A stretch of DNA of 64,000 nt from SZAS-3 sp964386785. Its GTDB lineage: Bacteria > Chlamydiota > Chlamydiia > Chlamydiales > JAAKFR01. Position 1 is the first letter of the stretch, and each line of letters starts with the position of its first letter. Location of the stretch: positions 1 to 64,000 of the forward strand of contig CAYLUD010000001.1 in the NCBI GenBank assembly GCA_964386785.1, written 5' to 3'. The notes under the pieces were generated by a model. It was not told the origin of the DNA, did not search any database, and worked only from the letters and a program-made list of their open reading frames with translations. Shown piece after piece: positions 54,869-64,000 of this stretch. The position numbers were made by a program, and so were the translations under genes.

Positions 54869-56641
54869 ATGAAACTACGTACGGAATTGCCTGAAACAGC
54901 ATTATGGGATTTATCATCTTGTTTTTCCTCTTTGGAAGCATGGCAAGAGGAGTATTCTACATTTCATTACGACCATTTACAAGAGTATAAAGGCCTCTTA
55001 TCGGAAGGCCCTGCGCGGGCAGCTCAATGCCTAGCTGCTTTTTTCGAGGCAGCTAGAAGATTGGATCGCATCGTTACCTATGCCCACTTGAAACACGATG
55101 AGGACACCCGCGATGCTACGTGGAAAGGAGCCTACCAACAAGCCTCTTTTCTAGCGCATCAATTTGGTGCTGACACTGCTTGGATCGAAGTCGAACTCGT
55201 ACATATTCCGGCTACGACAGCCACAATGTACCAGAACGACCCTCTATTAGAGCCTTATGCATTTTATTTACAGAAAATATTTCATTTACAATCCCACACA
55301 TTGACGGAAGCGGAAGAGCGGTTATTAGCCTTGGCCGCCGCACCTCTCCAAACCGCTGCAAAGACCTTTCAAGCCCTAAATAATGCAGATTTGCAATTCT
55401 CCCCTGTCACCGATTCGCAAGGAACTTCTCATCCCCTCACGCACGGATCCTATGGGGTGTATCTTCGTTCTCAGGATCGAGTTTTGCGAAAACATGCTTT
55501 CTTTCACCTGCATCAAGAATTTGATCAACACAAGAACACTCTTGCAGAGCTACTCTATGGACAGGCTCAAGCTCATGCGTTTTCAGCCAAAGCGAAAGGC
55601 TATACCTCTTCTTTAGAACAGGCACTATTTCCGAAAAATATCCCTCTGACTGTGTACCATGGACTGATTGAGGCTGTCCGCTCCTATCTACCATCTCTTC
55701 ATCGATATGTCCATATTCGTAAACAGGTATTAGAACTCTCTACCCTTCATGCTTATGATCTCTATGTCCCGCTTTTTACCCCATCACAAGAGCTTATTCC
55801 CTATGAGCAGGCCGAGGAATGGGTCATTGCATCTGTAGCCCCTTTGGGAGAAGAATATCAATCCATATTAGCACGTGGATTACGTCAAGAGCACTGGGTG
55901 GATCGTTATGAAACGCCTTATAAGCGCTCTGGTGCGTACTCCAGTGGTTGCTACGACAGTGCTCCCTACATTCTCATGAATTATAAAGGGACATGGAAGG
56001 ATGTATTTACCCTTGCACATGAGGCAGGCCATAGCATGCATTCCTGGCTTTCCCATCACACGCAATCCTACCAAAACAGCCATTATCCGATTTTTTTAGC
56101 TGAGATAGCCTCTACACTGAATGAGGCTTTGCTTACCGACTTCCTATTAAAACAAAAAGTAGGAGACCCAGCCTTCCTACTTCATGAGCATCTAGAAGAG
56201 ATTCGCACCACCCTATTTCGACAAACTCTATTTGCTGAATTTGAATTACGTCTTCATCAAGAGGTGGAACAAGGACAGCCGGTTACCTCAGATCGACTTT
56301 CTGATTGGTTTACCGAACTCAATCAAGCGTATTTCGGGCCCGACTACACTATGGATGCGGAAGGACGCATAGAATGGGCTCGCATTCCTCATTTTTACTA
56401 CAATTTTTATGTCTACCAATATGCCACAGGTATTGCCGCAGCCCTTGCTCTTGTAGATCCTATTCTGAAAGGAGATCAGTCAGCACAAGCTGCCTATCTG
56501 CATTTCTTACGTGCTGGCGGCTCTCAGTTTCCTATGGATCTACTTGGTATGGCTGGCCTCGATATGAATCAACCAGTTGCGCTTCATCAAGCCCTGTCTC
56601 GCTTCGATCATCTCGTCTCTCAGCTTGAAAGTTTTTTTTAA
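54869..56641 (+). CDS. pepF: Oligoendopeptidase F, M3 family
   Basis: PepF is a zinc metallopeptidase that degrades oligopeptides in the cytoplasm. The 590-aa protein has the M3 zinc motif LAHEAGHSMHSW (HExxH) and downstream Glu in FLAEIASTLNEAL, plus HFYYNFYVYQYATG, which is typical of PepF. ATG 54869 has AAGGA just upstream; the open frame from 54815 overlaps ptsH. The pepF-groES-groEL order is the same as in Chlamydia. Confidence 0.93.
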   Translation: MKLRTELPETALWDLSSCFSSLEAWQEEYSTFHYDHLQEYKGLLSEGPARAAQCLAAFFEAARRLDRIVTYAHLKHDEDTRDATWKGAYQQASFLAHQFGADTAWIEVELVHIPATTATMYQNDPLLEPYAFYLQKIFHLQSHTLTEAEERLLALAAAPLQTAAKTFQALNNADLQFSPVTDSQGTSHPLTHGSYGVYLRSQDRVLRKHAFFHLHQEFDQHKNTLAELLYGQAQAHAFSAKAKGYTSSLEQALFPKNIPLTVYHGLIEAVRSYLPSLHRYVHIRKQVLELSTLHAYDLYVPLFTPSQELIPYEQAEEWVIASVAPLGEEYQSILARGLRQEHWVDRYETPYKRSGAYSSGCYDSAPYILMNYKGTWKDVFTLAHEAGHSMHSWLSHHTQSYQNSHYPIFLAEIASTLNEALLTDFLLKQKVGDPAFLLHEHLEEIRTTLFRQTLFAEFELRLHQEVEQGQPVTSDRLSDWFTELNQAYFGPDYTMDAEGRIEWARIPHFYYNFYVYQYATGIAAALALVDPILKGDQSAQAAYLHFLRAGGSQFPMDLLGMAGLDMNQPVALHQALSRFDHLVSQLESFF

Positions 56642-56680
56642 AAAAATTAGCAGAATCCAGCTCGATCTGCTAATTTTTTT
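56641..56680 (+). terminator. Terminator after pepF
   Basis: AAAAAATTAGCAGA (56641-56654) pairs with TCTGCTAATTTTTT (56666-56679) around an 11-nt loop, with a run of seven T at 56674-56680. It directly follows the pepF stop. The TTAGCA/TGCTAA halves overlap the CIRCE-like element. Confidence 0.75.
56647..56673 (+). promoter_or_regulatory. CIRCE-like operator upstream of groESL
   Basis: The CIRCE operator bound by HrcA is TTAGCACTC-N9-GAGTGCTAA. Here TTAGCAGAA-N9-ATCTGCTAA keeps the outer six bases of each arm, the 9-bp spacer and the exact 27-bp length; the inner three bases differ. It lies 105 bp upstream of groES. HrcA regulation of groESL is established in Chlamydia. It is equally the stem of the pepF terminator, so it could do both jobs. 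Confidence 0.5.
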
Positions 56681-56750
56681 GTAGCCAAAAACAATCCACC
56701 TCGATATGATCGGAAACGAATCGAAACAATCTGTACATAGGTGAGAGTTC

Positions 56751-56775
56751 TCTCCTATGGCTCTTTTCTAGGAGA
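56751..56775 (+). promoter_or_regulatory. Leader hairpin covering the groES ribosome binding site
   Basis: TCTCCTA (56751-56757) pairs perfectly with TAGGAGA (56769-56775), leaving an 11-nt loop. The right arm contains the AGGAG Shine-Dalgarno sequence of groES. This layout would hide the ribosome binding site and might melt with heat, as in RNA thermometers. Confidence 0.4.
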
Positions 56776-56777
56776 AC

Positions 56778-57071
56778 ATGATGATGAAAGAAGCAGTGAC
56801 AACTAAATTACAACCGATGGGCAAACGAGTACTCGTAAAACGCCTTGAAGCAGAGCAGAGCGCGAAGGGGGGAATCCTTCTTCCAGATACAGCGAAAAAA
56901 AAACAAGAGCAAGCGAAAGTAGTTGCTCTAGGAACGGAAAAAAAGATCCCTTTTCCTGTAGCTATAGGGGATGTCATCCTGATGGATAAGTATTCAGGAC
57001 AGGATGTGTCCGTCGATGGGGAAGAATTTGTTATCCTCCAGTCAGATGATATTATTGCAATCGTAGAATAA
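56778..57071 (+). CDS. groES: Co-chaperonin GroES
   Basis: GroES caps the GroEL folding chamber. The 97-aa protein has PMGKRVLVKRLEAEQSAKGGILLPDTAKKK (mobile loop), the GDVILMDKYSG roof region, and a final EFVILQSDDIIAIVE. Three consecutive ATG codons open the frame; the second or third lies at a better distance from AGGAG than the first. It lies 18 bp upstream of groEL. Confidence 0.96.
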   Translation: MMMKEAVTTKLQPMGKRVLVKRLEAEQSAKGGILLPDTAKKKQEQAKVVALGTEKKIPFPVAIGDVILMDKYSGQDVSVDGEEFVILQSDDIIAIVE

Positions 57072-58718
<1,647 letters not shown>

Positions 58719-58739
58719 TCCTATCTCCTACCTAAAAAA

Positions 58740-58774
58740 GGCAACTCCAACGAAAGGAGTTGCCTTTTTTTTTT
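58740..58774 (+). terminator. Intrinsic terminator of groESL
   Basis: GGCAACTCC (58740-58748) pairs perfectly with GGAGTTGCC (58756-58764), loop AACGAAA, followed by ten T. It is a canonical intrinsic terminator for the groES-groEL operon. Confidence 0.95.
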
Positions 58775-58795
58775 CTACCCTTCATCTTCTCCATT

Positions 58796-59464
58796 GTGAA
58801 ATGGATTCTTGGCATTCTGATTGGCATGGGTCTCTATTATAGCTGGACACATAAGGAGCAGTGGTTAGCGAGTGCTCTCTCCCATCAGCTAGGCTTACCC
58901 GTTTCTATAGCCTCTCTATCCTTTGAAGGAACCTCTTTGATCCTTACAGATTTGTCTATCTCAGTCCCTGAGGAACAACTCATCTTAGAGCTACATCACA
59001 CGCAAATTAGCCCTGTCTGGTCTTCTCTCTTTCAACGCACTCTACATCTCCATTCTTGGGAAAGTCATCATGGATTACTACGAACCCTAGTCGTACCGCC
59101 ACAGGCTCTACCAACTCTCAGTTCTCGCCTGCTCTCCCTACGTATTGACCATTGTGCTCTTCATGAAATATTCCGTGATACCGTTGCAAACCAGAAACAT
59201 AGACAAAGGATTCCGATACCACCCTATGATGAGTATGATGTAGGATCCTCCGATCCTCTGTCGTTTCGATCTCTTCTTCAAGAATGGTTGGATGCCTTTT
59301 CTTCATCTCCGGTCTATCGGAAAAAACAGTCTATTTGGACTTTTGCCCCACCCACAGATCATATTCAACAGACATTGCGCCACCCTTTATTCACAGTACA
59401 TACTCCTAAACATACCCAAGAAGGCTCTCTCTCCATGTACTGCTCTCTCGATAGCGGAATATAA
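58796..59464 (+). CDS. AsmA-like membrane-anchored protein of unknown function
   Basis: The protein (about 222 aa from GTG 58796) has an N-terminal membrane helix (VKWILGILIGMGLYYSW) followed by SALSHQLGLPVSIASLSFEGTSLILTDLSISVPEE. This opening, a helix then a strand-rich LxLPVxIxxLxFxGxxLxLxxLxI pattern, resembles the beginning of AsmA-like proteins. The C-terminal half has low similarity to anything I know. It starts right behind the groESL terminator; in-frame starts upstream would lie in the terminator. ATG 58826 is another possible start. It is shorter than AsmA proteins (over 500 aa), so it may be a chlamydial single-domain version. Confidence 0.55.
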   Translation: MKWILGILIGMGLYYSWTHKEQWLASALSHQLGLPVSIASLSFEGTSLILTDLSISVPEEQLILELHHTQISPVWSSLFQRTLHLHSWESHHGLLRTLVVPPQALPTLSSRLLSLRIDHCALHEIFRDTVANQKHRQRIPIPPYDEYDVGSSDPLSFRSLLQEWLDAFSSSPVYRKKQSIWTFAPPTDHIQQTLRHPLFTVHTPKHTQEGSLSMYCSLDSGI

Positions 59465-59518
59465 CCATGAAATACCTCTTGCTTTTTGTAGGAAGACAAC
59501 CTAGAATTCCTCAATCAT

Positions 59519-59590
59519 TCCGGATTAGCTCAGCGGTAGAGCAGTGGACTGTTAATCCATTGGTCGTAGGTTCGAATCCTACATCCGGAG
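59519..59590 (+). tRNA. tRNA-Asn (anticodon GTT)
   Basis: The 72-nt gene forms a full cloverleaf. The acceptor stem is TCCGGAT with ATCCGGA plus a discriminator G, the D arm is AGCTCAGCGGTAGAGC, the anticodon loop is ACTGTTAAT with GTT at 59551-59553, and the T arm GTAGG-TTCGAAT-CCTAC is intact. CCA is not encoded. Confidence 0.95.
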
Positions 59591-59910
59591 ACTTACTAGT
59601 TGATGTGACAGTGCGGCAATAGTCAAAAACGGCTCACGCAGTGTCAAATATTCTCTTTCCCCTTTCAATTGAAATTCAAAGTTTCCTATTTACAACCTAG
59701 TTTCGAGTCCTCAATTTAAACCAGAAATACAACGACTAACATGAGTCCATGAGCAGGAAAAAACCTTAAAGTTGGCCATTGCCGAAAAAGAGCTGTTTCC
59801 AGTATGTGTTGCGAGAAATGGCATATCATGGCACAGAGATAGAGTCACTCTGAGCGCGTGTTATAGGCCTATTCTCCCCTACTATAACCCATACATGGAC
59901 CCAAGATATC
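59591..59910. other. Gap behind tRNA-Asn
   Basis: No supportable gene. An open frame starting at 59772 overlaps the carbonic anhydrase gene in another frame and looks like noise. The tRNA 3' end is intact and I see no direct repeat of it, so I find no sign of an integrated element here. Confidence 0.4.
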
Positions 59911-60579
59911 ATGAGCTACTGGTTCAGAAAAGTACATATTGCCCTGCTACTTATTCTTTCCTATCCTTATGCATCCGTATTAGTAGCAGACCCCATCTCA
60001 TCCCAATCCATTATACATACTTTGATGGAGGGAAATACACGTTATGTACACTCTACCGTAGTACACCATGAAGACTGGTGTGCAAAACGGTTAGCTCAAA
60101 CCCAAGGCCAATCCCCATTAGCTGTGGTGATTACCTGTTCTGACTCTCGTGTTCCTCCTGAAATTATCTTCGATCAAGCATTAGGTGATCTCTTTGTAAT
60201 TCGTATGGCAGGTAATGTGGTGGATGATTTTGCCATGGGTAGTATCGAATACGGAGTAGCAATCCTCGAAATCAATACAATTCTTGTTCTCGGCCATTCC
60301 AATTGTGGTGCAGTAGACAGTGCTCTGAAGGGTTTGCATTTTGACAATCATATTCAAGAAATTATCAATGCTATTCACCCCGCGATCGCATCCATTCCAC
60401 ATGATGCCCCATGTTCGCTAGAACGGGCGATCCAAGCAAATGTGCGATTTGTGCAGGAGAAATTACAATATTCCCAACCCGTTCTTGCGAAAAAACTGGC
60501 TCAAGGACAACTACATATTGTAGGAGCCTATTATGATTTATCATCTGGAAAAGTCGAGCTACTAGATCACGAAGCATGA
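59911..60579 (+). CDS. Beta-carbonic anhydrase with signal peptide
   Basis: Carbonic anhydrase interconverts CO2 and bicarbonate. The 222-aa protein has the beta-class zinc ligands CSDSR and HSNCGA (Cys, Asp, His, Cys), the segment RMAGNVVDDFAMGSIEYG and VGAYYDLSSGKVELL. A signal-peptide-like start (RKVHIALLLILSYPYASVLVA) precedes the enzyme domain, so it is probably exported to the periplasm or beyond, unlike most beta-carbonic anhydrases. It could serve pH control in the vacuole or bicarbonate supply. The ribosome binding site is weak. Confidence 0.88.
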   Translation: MSYWFRKVHIALLLILSYPYASVLVADPISSQSIIHTLMEGNTRYVHSTVVHHEDWCAKRLAQTQGQSPLAVVITCSDSRVPPEIIFDQALGDLFVIRMAGNVVDDFAMGSIEYGVAILEINTILVLGHSNCGAVDSALKGLHFDNHIQEIINAIHPAIASIPHDAPCSLERAIQANVRFVQEKLQYSQPVLAKKLAQGQLHIVGAYYDLSSGKVELLDHEA

Positions 60580-60649
60580 CTGCATCCCAGACCCAATACA
60601 TCGCACAAAACAACCCCCATGTTACGATGGGTATAATACGGTATACGCA

Positions 60650-61630
60650 ATGAAAGCGATGGTACTGCACGCACTGCATCATCCCTTGGTAATGGAGTCT
60701 CTAGAGGACCCCATCCTTCAGCCTAATGAAATCAGAGTGCAGGTGGGAGCTTGTGCCGTATGTCGCACTGATCTACATATTGTAGATGGAGAACTGCCCC
60801 TAGTACACACCCCTCTAATTCTGGGACATCAAGTGATTGGCAGGATCGTGGAAAAAGGGGCGAGGGTCACGTTACCTATTGGCTTGCGCGTGGGAATTCC
60901 ATGGTTAGGTAAGACCTGTCAACATTGTCAGTTTTGCAACTCAGGACGAGAAAATTTGTGCGATCAGGCCCAATATACTGGGTATCACCTACAAGGTGGA
61001 TTTAGTTCTTTATGTGTAGCACATGCCGACTATGCTCTTACGATTCCAGATCATTGGGATGACCTACACGCAGCACCATTATTATGTGGGGGGCTGATTG
61101 GGTACCGAGCGATCCGGCTTGCAGGAGCCGCCCACCATTGGGGGTTCTATGGATTTGGATCTTCGGCCCATCTTCTCACTCAGTGGCTAAAACAAGAAGG
61201 AGGCAATGTTTATGCCTTTACTCGACCTGGCGATCTAGAAGGTCAGTCGTTTGCAAAGGAGGTCGGGGCTTGTTGGGCGGGGGACAGTCTACAAGCCCCT
61301 CCTGTACAGTTGGATGCAGCGATTATCTTTGCCCCCGCAGGCGAGCTTCTTCCTCTTGCTTTATCTCATATCAAAAAAGGAGGGACCGTGGTGTGCGCAG
61401 GCATTCATATGAGTCCTTTCCCTTCCTTTCCCTACTCTCTTCTTTGGGGTGAACGTGTGGTCCGCTCCGTAGCCAATCTCACCCGAACAGATGGCATAGA
61501 GTTCTTACACTTACCGGCTGTTGCGCACATACGACCCCACGTGACACGCTTTCCTTTAGAAGAAGCTAACGAAGCGATTGAGCTTGTACGCCAGGGTTCT
61601 GTGGTAGGTACTGCCGTACTATGCCCCTAA
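60650..61630 (+). CDS. Zinc-type alcohol dehydrogenase
   Basis: The 326-aa protein is a medium-chain dehydrogenase. It has the catalytic zinc Cys in GACAVCRTDLHIVDG, GHQVIGRIVEKG (His-Glu), the structural zinc cluster CQHCQFCNSGRENLC, and a Rossmann segment WGFYGFGSSAHLL in place of the classical GxGxxG. It resembles the AdhP-like group from free-living bacteria. Start codon ATG 60650 lacks a strong ribosome binding site. The isolated occurrence hints at lateral transfer, though base composition looks normal by eye. Confidence 0.85.
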   Translation: MKAMVLHALHHPLVMESLEDPILQPNEIRVQVGACAVCRTDLHIVDGELPLVHTPLILGHQVIGRIVEKGARVTLPIGLRVGIPWLGKTCQHCQFCNSGRENLCDQAQYTGYHLQGGFSSLCVAHADYALTIPDHWDDLHAAPLLCGGLIGYRAIRLAGAAHHWGFYGFGSSAHLLTQWLKQEGGNVYAFTRPGDLEGQSFAKEVGACWAGDSLQAPPVQLDAAIIFAPAGELLPLALSHIKKGGTVVCAGIHMSPFPSFPYSLLWGERVVRSVANLTRTDGIEFLHLPAVAHIRPHVTRFPLEEANEAIELVRQGSVVGTAVLCP

Positions 61631-61677
61631 TTTTTTTATTGTGTTCTTCCTATCGTAACGTATATCCTTCTTAGCCT

Positions 61678-63081
61678 ATGGCCCATTCACAAGACTCATT
61701 GAAGCCCATTGTTGCGCTCGCAAAACGTAGGGGTTTTGTTTACCCAGGCTCTGATATCTACGGGGGCTTTGCCAACACCTACTCCTTTGGTCCTTATGGG
61801 GTGCAGCTAAAAAAAAACATTAAAGACCTCTGGTGGAAATGTTTTGTAGAGCAACGAGAGGATCTAGTTGGACTGGATGGCCCCATTCTCCTTCATCCTA
61901 AGGCGTGGGTAGCCTCAGGGCATGTGGAAGGTTTTCATGATGCACTGATTGATTGTAGAGCCTGCAAAAGTCGATTCCGTTGTGACCATTTGATTGAAGA
62001 CCATCTCCACGAATCTGCGGAAGGACTCTCTCTCGATCAGATGTCCTCCCTCGTACGCGATCGACGCGTAGCATGTCCAAAATGTGGAGCTAGAGATTTT
62101 ACAGATGCCCGTGTTTTTAATCTTATGTTTCAAACTACGATGAGCAAGACGCAGGCGCAAGGTGATACCGCCTATCTACGACCTGAAACAGCACAAGCCA
62201 TCTTCTTGGACTTTAAACAAGTCACCGATACAACGCGTGTACGCATCCCCTTTGGGATTGCGCAAATAGGCAAAGCCTTTCGAAATGAAATTACCCCAGG
62301 CAATTTCATTTTCCGAGTAATTGAATTTGAACAGATGGAGATTGAGTACTTTGTTCGAGAAGAACAATGGGAAATCTATTTTGGAGATTGGTTAGAATCG
62401 ATGCACCGATGGTGTGAATGGATCGGTCTGCCATCAACCCATGTGCATAATAAAGAGCATCCTCAAGAACAGCTGTCTCATTATTCCAAACGAACGGTTG
62501 ATCTCGTATATGACTTTCCGTTTGGACAAAGTGAATTATATGGATTGGCATATCGAACAGATTTTGATTTACGTCGCCATGCGGAATGTTCTGGTGTCCC
62601 GTTAGATTATAAAGATCCCACCTCGGGTGAGAGATTTGTTCCCCACGTGATTGAGCCTACTTTTGGCGTAGAACGCACATTGTTAGCTCTGTTATGTGCT
62701 GCCTATGCAGAAGAGACTCTAGAGAATGGGGAGCAGCGTACCGTACTACGTTTTGCCCCTTGGATTGCACCTGTTAAGATTGCAGTATTTCCTCTCATGC
62801 AAAAAGAAAATCTATCTGAAATGGCTCAGCGTATTTTCCAAGCATTAAGAAACCACTGGGTTACGGAGTATGATGCGTCAGGTGCTATCGGTAAGCGATA
62901 TCGTCGACAGGATGAACTAGGTACGCCGTTCTGCGTTACAATTGATTTTCAAACGTTAGAAGATCAGACCGTCACCGTGAGGGAGCGAGATTCCATGAAG
63001 CAAGAGCGTGTTCCGATTGCAGGACTTATTCCTTATCTTTATCCTAAATTAACCCCTCCCCCATTTTCGTGTGCTCCCTGA
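61678..63081 (+). CDS. glyS: Glycyl-tRNA synthetase, alpha2 type
   Basis: This is a class II synthetase of the eukaryotic/archaeal-like dimeric type, 467 aa: [30 protein letters not shown] at the N terminus (motif 1 region), the zinc-type insertion [12 protein letters not shown] and [53 protein letters not shown] (motif 2), and [14 protein letters not shown] (motif 3), then an anticodon-binding domain. Chlamydia trachomatis uses a different, alpha-beta fused GlyRS. The C-terminal end is PPPFSCAP. Confidence 0.93.
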   Translation: MAHSQDSLKPIVALAKRRGFVYPGSDIYGGFANTYSFGPYGVQLKKNIKDLWWKCFVEQREDLVGLDGPILLHPKAWVASGHVEGFHDALIDCRACKSRFRCDHLIEDHLHESAEGLSLDQMSSLVRDRRVACPKCGARDFTDARVFNLMFQTTMSKTQAQGDTAYLRPETAQAIFLDFKQVTDTTRVRIPFGIAQIGKAFRNEITPGNFIFRVIEFEQMEIEYFVREEQWEIYFGDWLESMHRWCEWIGLPSTHVHNKEHPQEQLSHYSKRTVDLVYDFPFGQSELYGLAYRTDFDLRRHAECSGVPLDYKDPTSGERFVPHVIEPTFGVERTLLALLCAAYAEETLENGEQRTVLRFAPWIAPVKIAVFPLMQKENLSEMAQRIFQALRNHWVTEYDASGAIGKRYRRQDELGTPFCVTIDFQTLEDQTVTVRERDSMKQERVPIAGLIPYLYPKLTPPPFSCAP

Positions 63082-63119
63082 TCCTTCCCTCTTTACAAGA
63101 TGGGGACGACAAGTCTTCC

Positions 63120-64000
63120 ATGCTCAAAAATCGGATTCGTAAGAATTACCGTCACCTACGCAAGTGGGCAAAGCGGATACAAACAGATGCATTCCGCATT
63201 TACGATCGCGATATCAAAGAATATCCCCTTGCTATTGATTTCTATGCACAACGATTTTGTGTACACTTTTTTACATTTGATCGAGACAAAGAAGAACCTG
63301 ATTCTGCTCTTCGTGCAGAAGTAGAAGGCGCTCTATACTCCCTGTTTGGGCCCGTGCCTATTTACTGGCGCACCAGGATGAAACGGGACAAATTAGAACA
63401 ATATGAAAAACAGAGCAGTGCAGGCGATTTTTTTATTGTCCATGAGTATGGAACCCCCTTTTGGGTGAACCTAAGCGATTATCTTGATACAGGGCTTTTT
63501 CTAGATCATCGTGAAACTCGACGATTTGTTTCTCAACAAGTGAAAGGAAAAACATTACTGAACTTATTCGCTTATACATGTGCATTTAGCGTGCAGGCTC
63601 TTGTTGGAGGTGCTACCAAGGTATGGAGTGTGGACCTTTCTAATACCTATACCGAATGGGGTAAGCGCAATTTTGCCTTAAATGGCTTTCGCGATACAGA
63701 ACATCCTATTATACGTGAAGATTGTCTACGCTTTCTTGATCAAAGAGAATGGATCCAACCATTTGACTGGATTATTTTAGACCCGCCCACCCTATCAAGA
63801 TCAAAAAAAATGGATGCGTTCTTCGATATCCAACGAGATTATTCCGAATTAATTCATCAGGCATGGCGCTGGCTTGCACCCGGTGGATCGCTCCTATTTA
63901 GCACGAATTGTCGCTCTTTTCGATTAGACCCCACGACCCTCCCTCCCTGTGACATACAAGATATCACAGAGAGAACCCATGCTATGGATTTTCGTAGTCA
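63120..64000 (+). CDS. Class I SAM-dependent rRNA methyltransferase (RlmK/RlmI-like), truncated by window edge
   Basis: This frame is open from ATG 63120 to the end of the window (293 codons). It reads MLKNRIRKNYRHLRKWAK, then YPLAIDFYAQRF, FWVNLSDYLDTGLFLDHRETRR, the SAM site LLNLFAYTCAFSVQALVGGA, VDLSNTYTEWGKRNFALNG and the catalytic-type LDPPTLSRSKK. This is typical of RlmK (C-terminal half of RlmKL) and RlmI enzymes, which methylate 23S rRNA. The FLDHRETRR segment favours RlmK. The 3' end is missing. Confidence 0.85.
   Translation, partial: MLKNRIRKNYRHLRKWAKRIQTDAFRIYDRDIKEYPLAIDFYAQRFCVHFFTFDRDKEEPDSALRAEVEGALYSLFGPVPIYWRTRMKRDKLEQYEKQSSAGDFFIVHEYGTPFWVNLSDYLDTGLFLDHRETRRFVSQQVKGKTLLNLFAYTCAFSVQALVGGATKVWSVDLSNTYTEWGKRNFALNGFRDTEHPIIREDCLRFLDQREWIQPFDWIILDPPTLSRSKKMDAFFDIQRDYSELIHQAWRWLAPGGSLLFSTNCRSFRLDPTTLPPCDIQDITERTHAMDFRS

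Noticed and set aside
59519..59590. tRNA-Asn as an attachment site for a mobile element
   Set aside because: No integrase follows, and I see no direct repeat of the tRNA 3' end downstream in the window.
59772..60071. Plus-strand open frame of 99 codons behind the tRNA
   Set aside because: Overlaps the carbonic anhydrase gene in another frame and has no motif.

Overview
This 64 kb window comes from a member of the Chlamydiae, most likely one outside the Chlamydiaceae. Three things point there. First, gene neighbourhoods known from Chlamydia are kept: DUF721-gyrB-gyrA-tmk-holB, the menaquinone genes mqnE-mqnA-menG, pepF-groES-groEL, and an FAD monooxygenase beside lipase-like hydrolases. Second, there is a MOMP-like porin with the PVGN...CDPC...WCDA...GYYGD-type start of the chlamydial major outer membrane protein. 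Third, there are Inc-like bilobed membrane segments. Features unlike Chlamydiaceae are the single-chain alpha2-type glycyl-tRNA synthetase, an aspartokinase without ACT domains, a GAF/HD-GYP protein and a small MOMP-like porin. I cannot name the genus from sequence alone.

Layout. 0-9 kb: a cysteine-rich protein behind a long hairpin, a biotin pair (BPL_N-like protein, BioY), XerD, Pgi, a TrmB fusion protein, ExbB/ExbD, two tyrosine-rich secreted proteins and a decayed gap. 9-22 kb: an exported unknown, the holB-tmk-gyrA-gyrB-DUF721 operon (minus strand), an Inc-like protein, an unknown 637-aa protein coupled to an ACT-less aspartokinase, and tgt. 22-38 kb: an SPW/VKOR membrane protein with an epimerase-like dehydrogenase, an ArfB-like release factor, then a long plus-strand run from a DUF3604-like protein through NqrM-like, MqnE, MqnA and MenG to a HEAT protein and an LptD-like protein. 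A GAF/HD-GYP protein, a solute-binding protein, a hydrolase and a pseudouridine synthase follow. 38-50 kb: a membrane-anchored GT28-like glycosyltransferase, adk, dsbB/dsbA, the MOMP-like porin, a monooxygenase, RlmD, tandem lipases and a CE-clan protease. 50-64 kb: Nif3, rpiA, a DUF151 protein, an ankyrin-HECT protein, ptsH, pepF, groESL, tRNA-Asn, an exported carbonic anhydrase, an alcohol dehydrogenase, glycyl-tRNA synthetase and a truncated rRNA methyltransferase.

The most interesting material looks like host-interaction machinery. A nine-repeat ankyrin protein ends in a HECT-like E3 ubiquitin ligase domain, with the active-site NTCYN motif 33 residues from the C terminus. It lies 2.2 kb from a Ulp1/ChlaDub-like cysteine protease, so a possible ubiquitin writer and eraser sit close together. 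A third candidate joins an Inc-like double membrane segment to a lipid glycosyltransferase domain (MGDG-synthase/MurG type), which could place a glycolipid synthase in the inclusion membrane.

Housekeeping parts also fit together. The mqnE-mqnA-menG genes make menaquinone by the futalosine route, and the NqrM-like gene just upstream would serve assembly of the Na+-NQR that uses quinone. DsbA/DsbB would form the disulfides on which chlamydial envelopes depend. A CIRCE-like element between pepF and groES suggests HrcA control of groESL.
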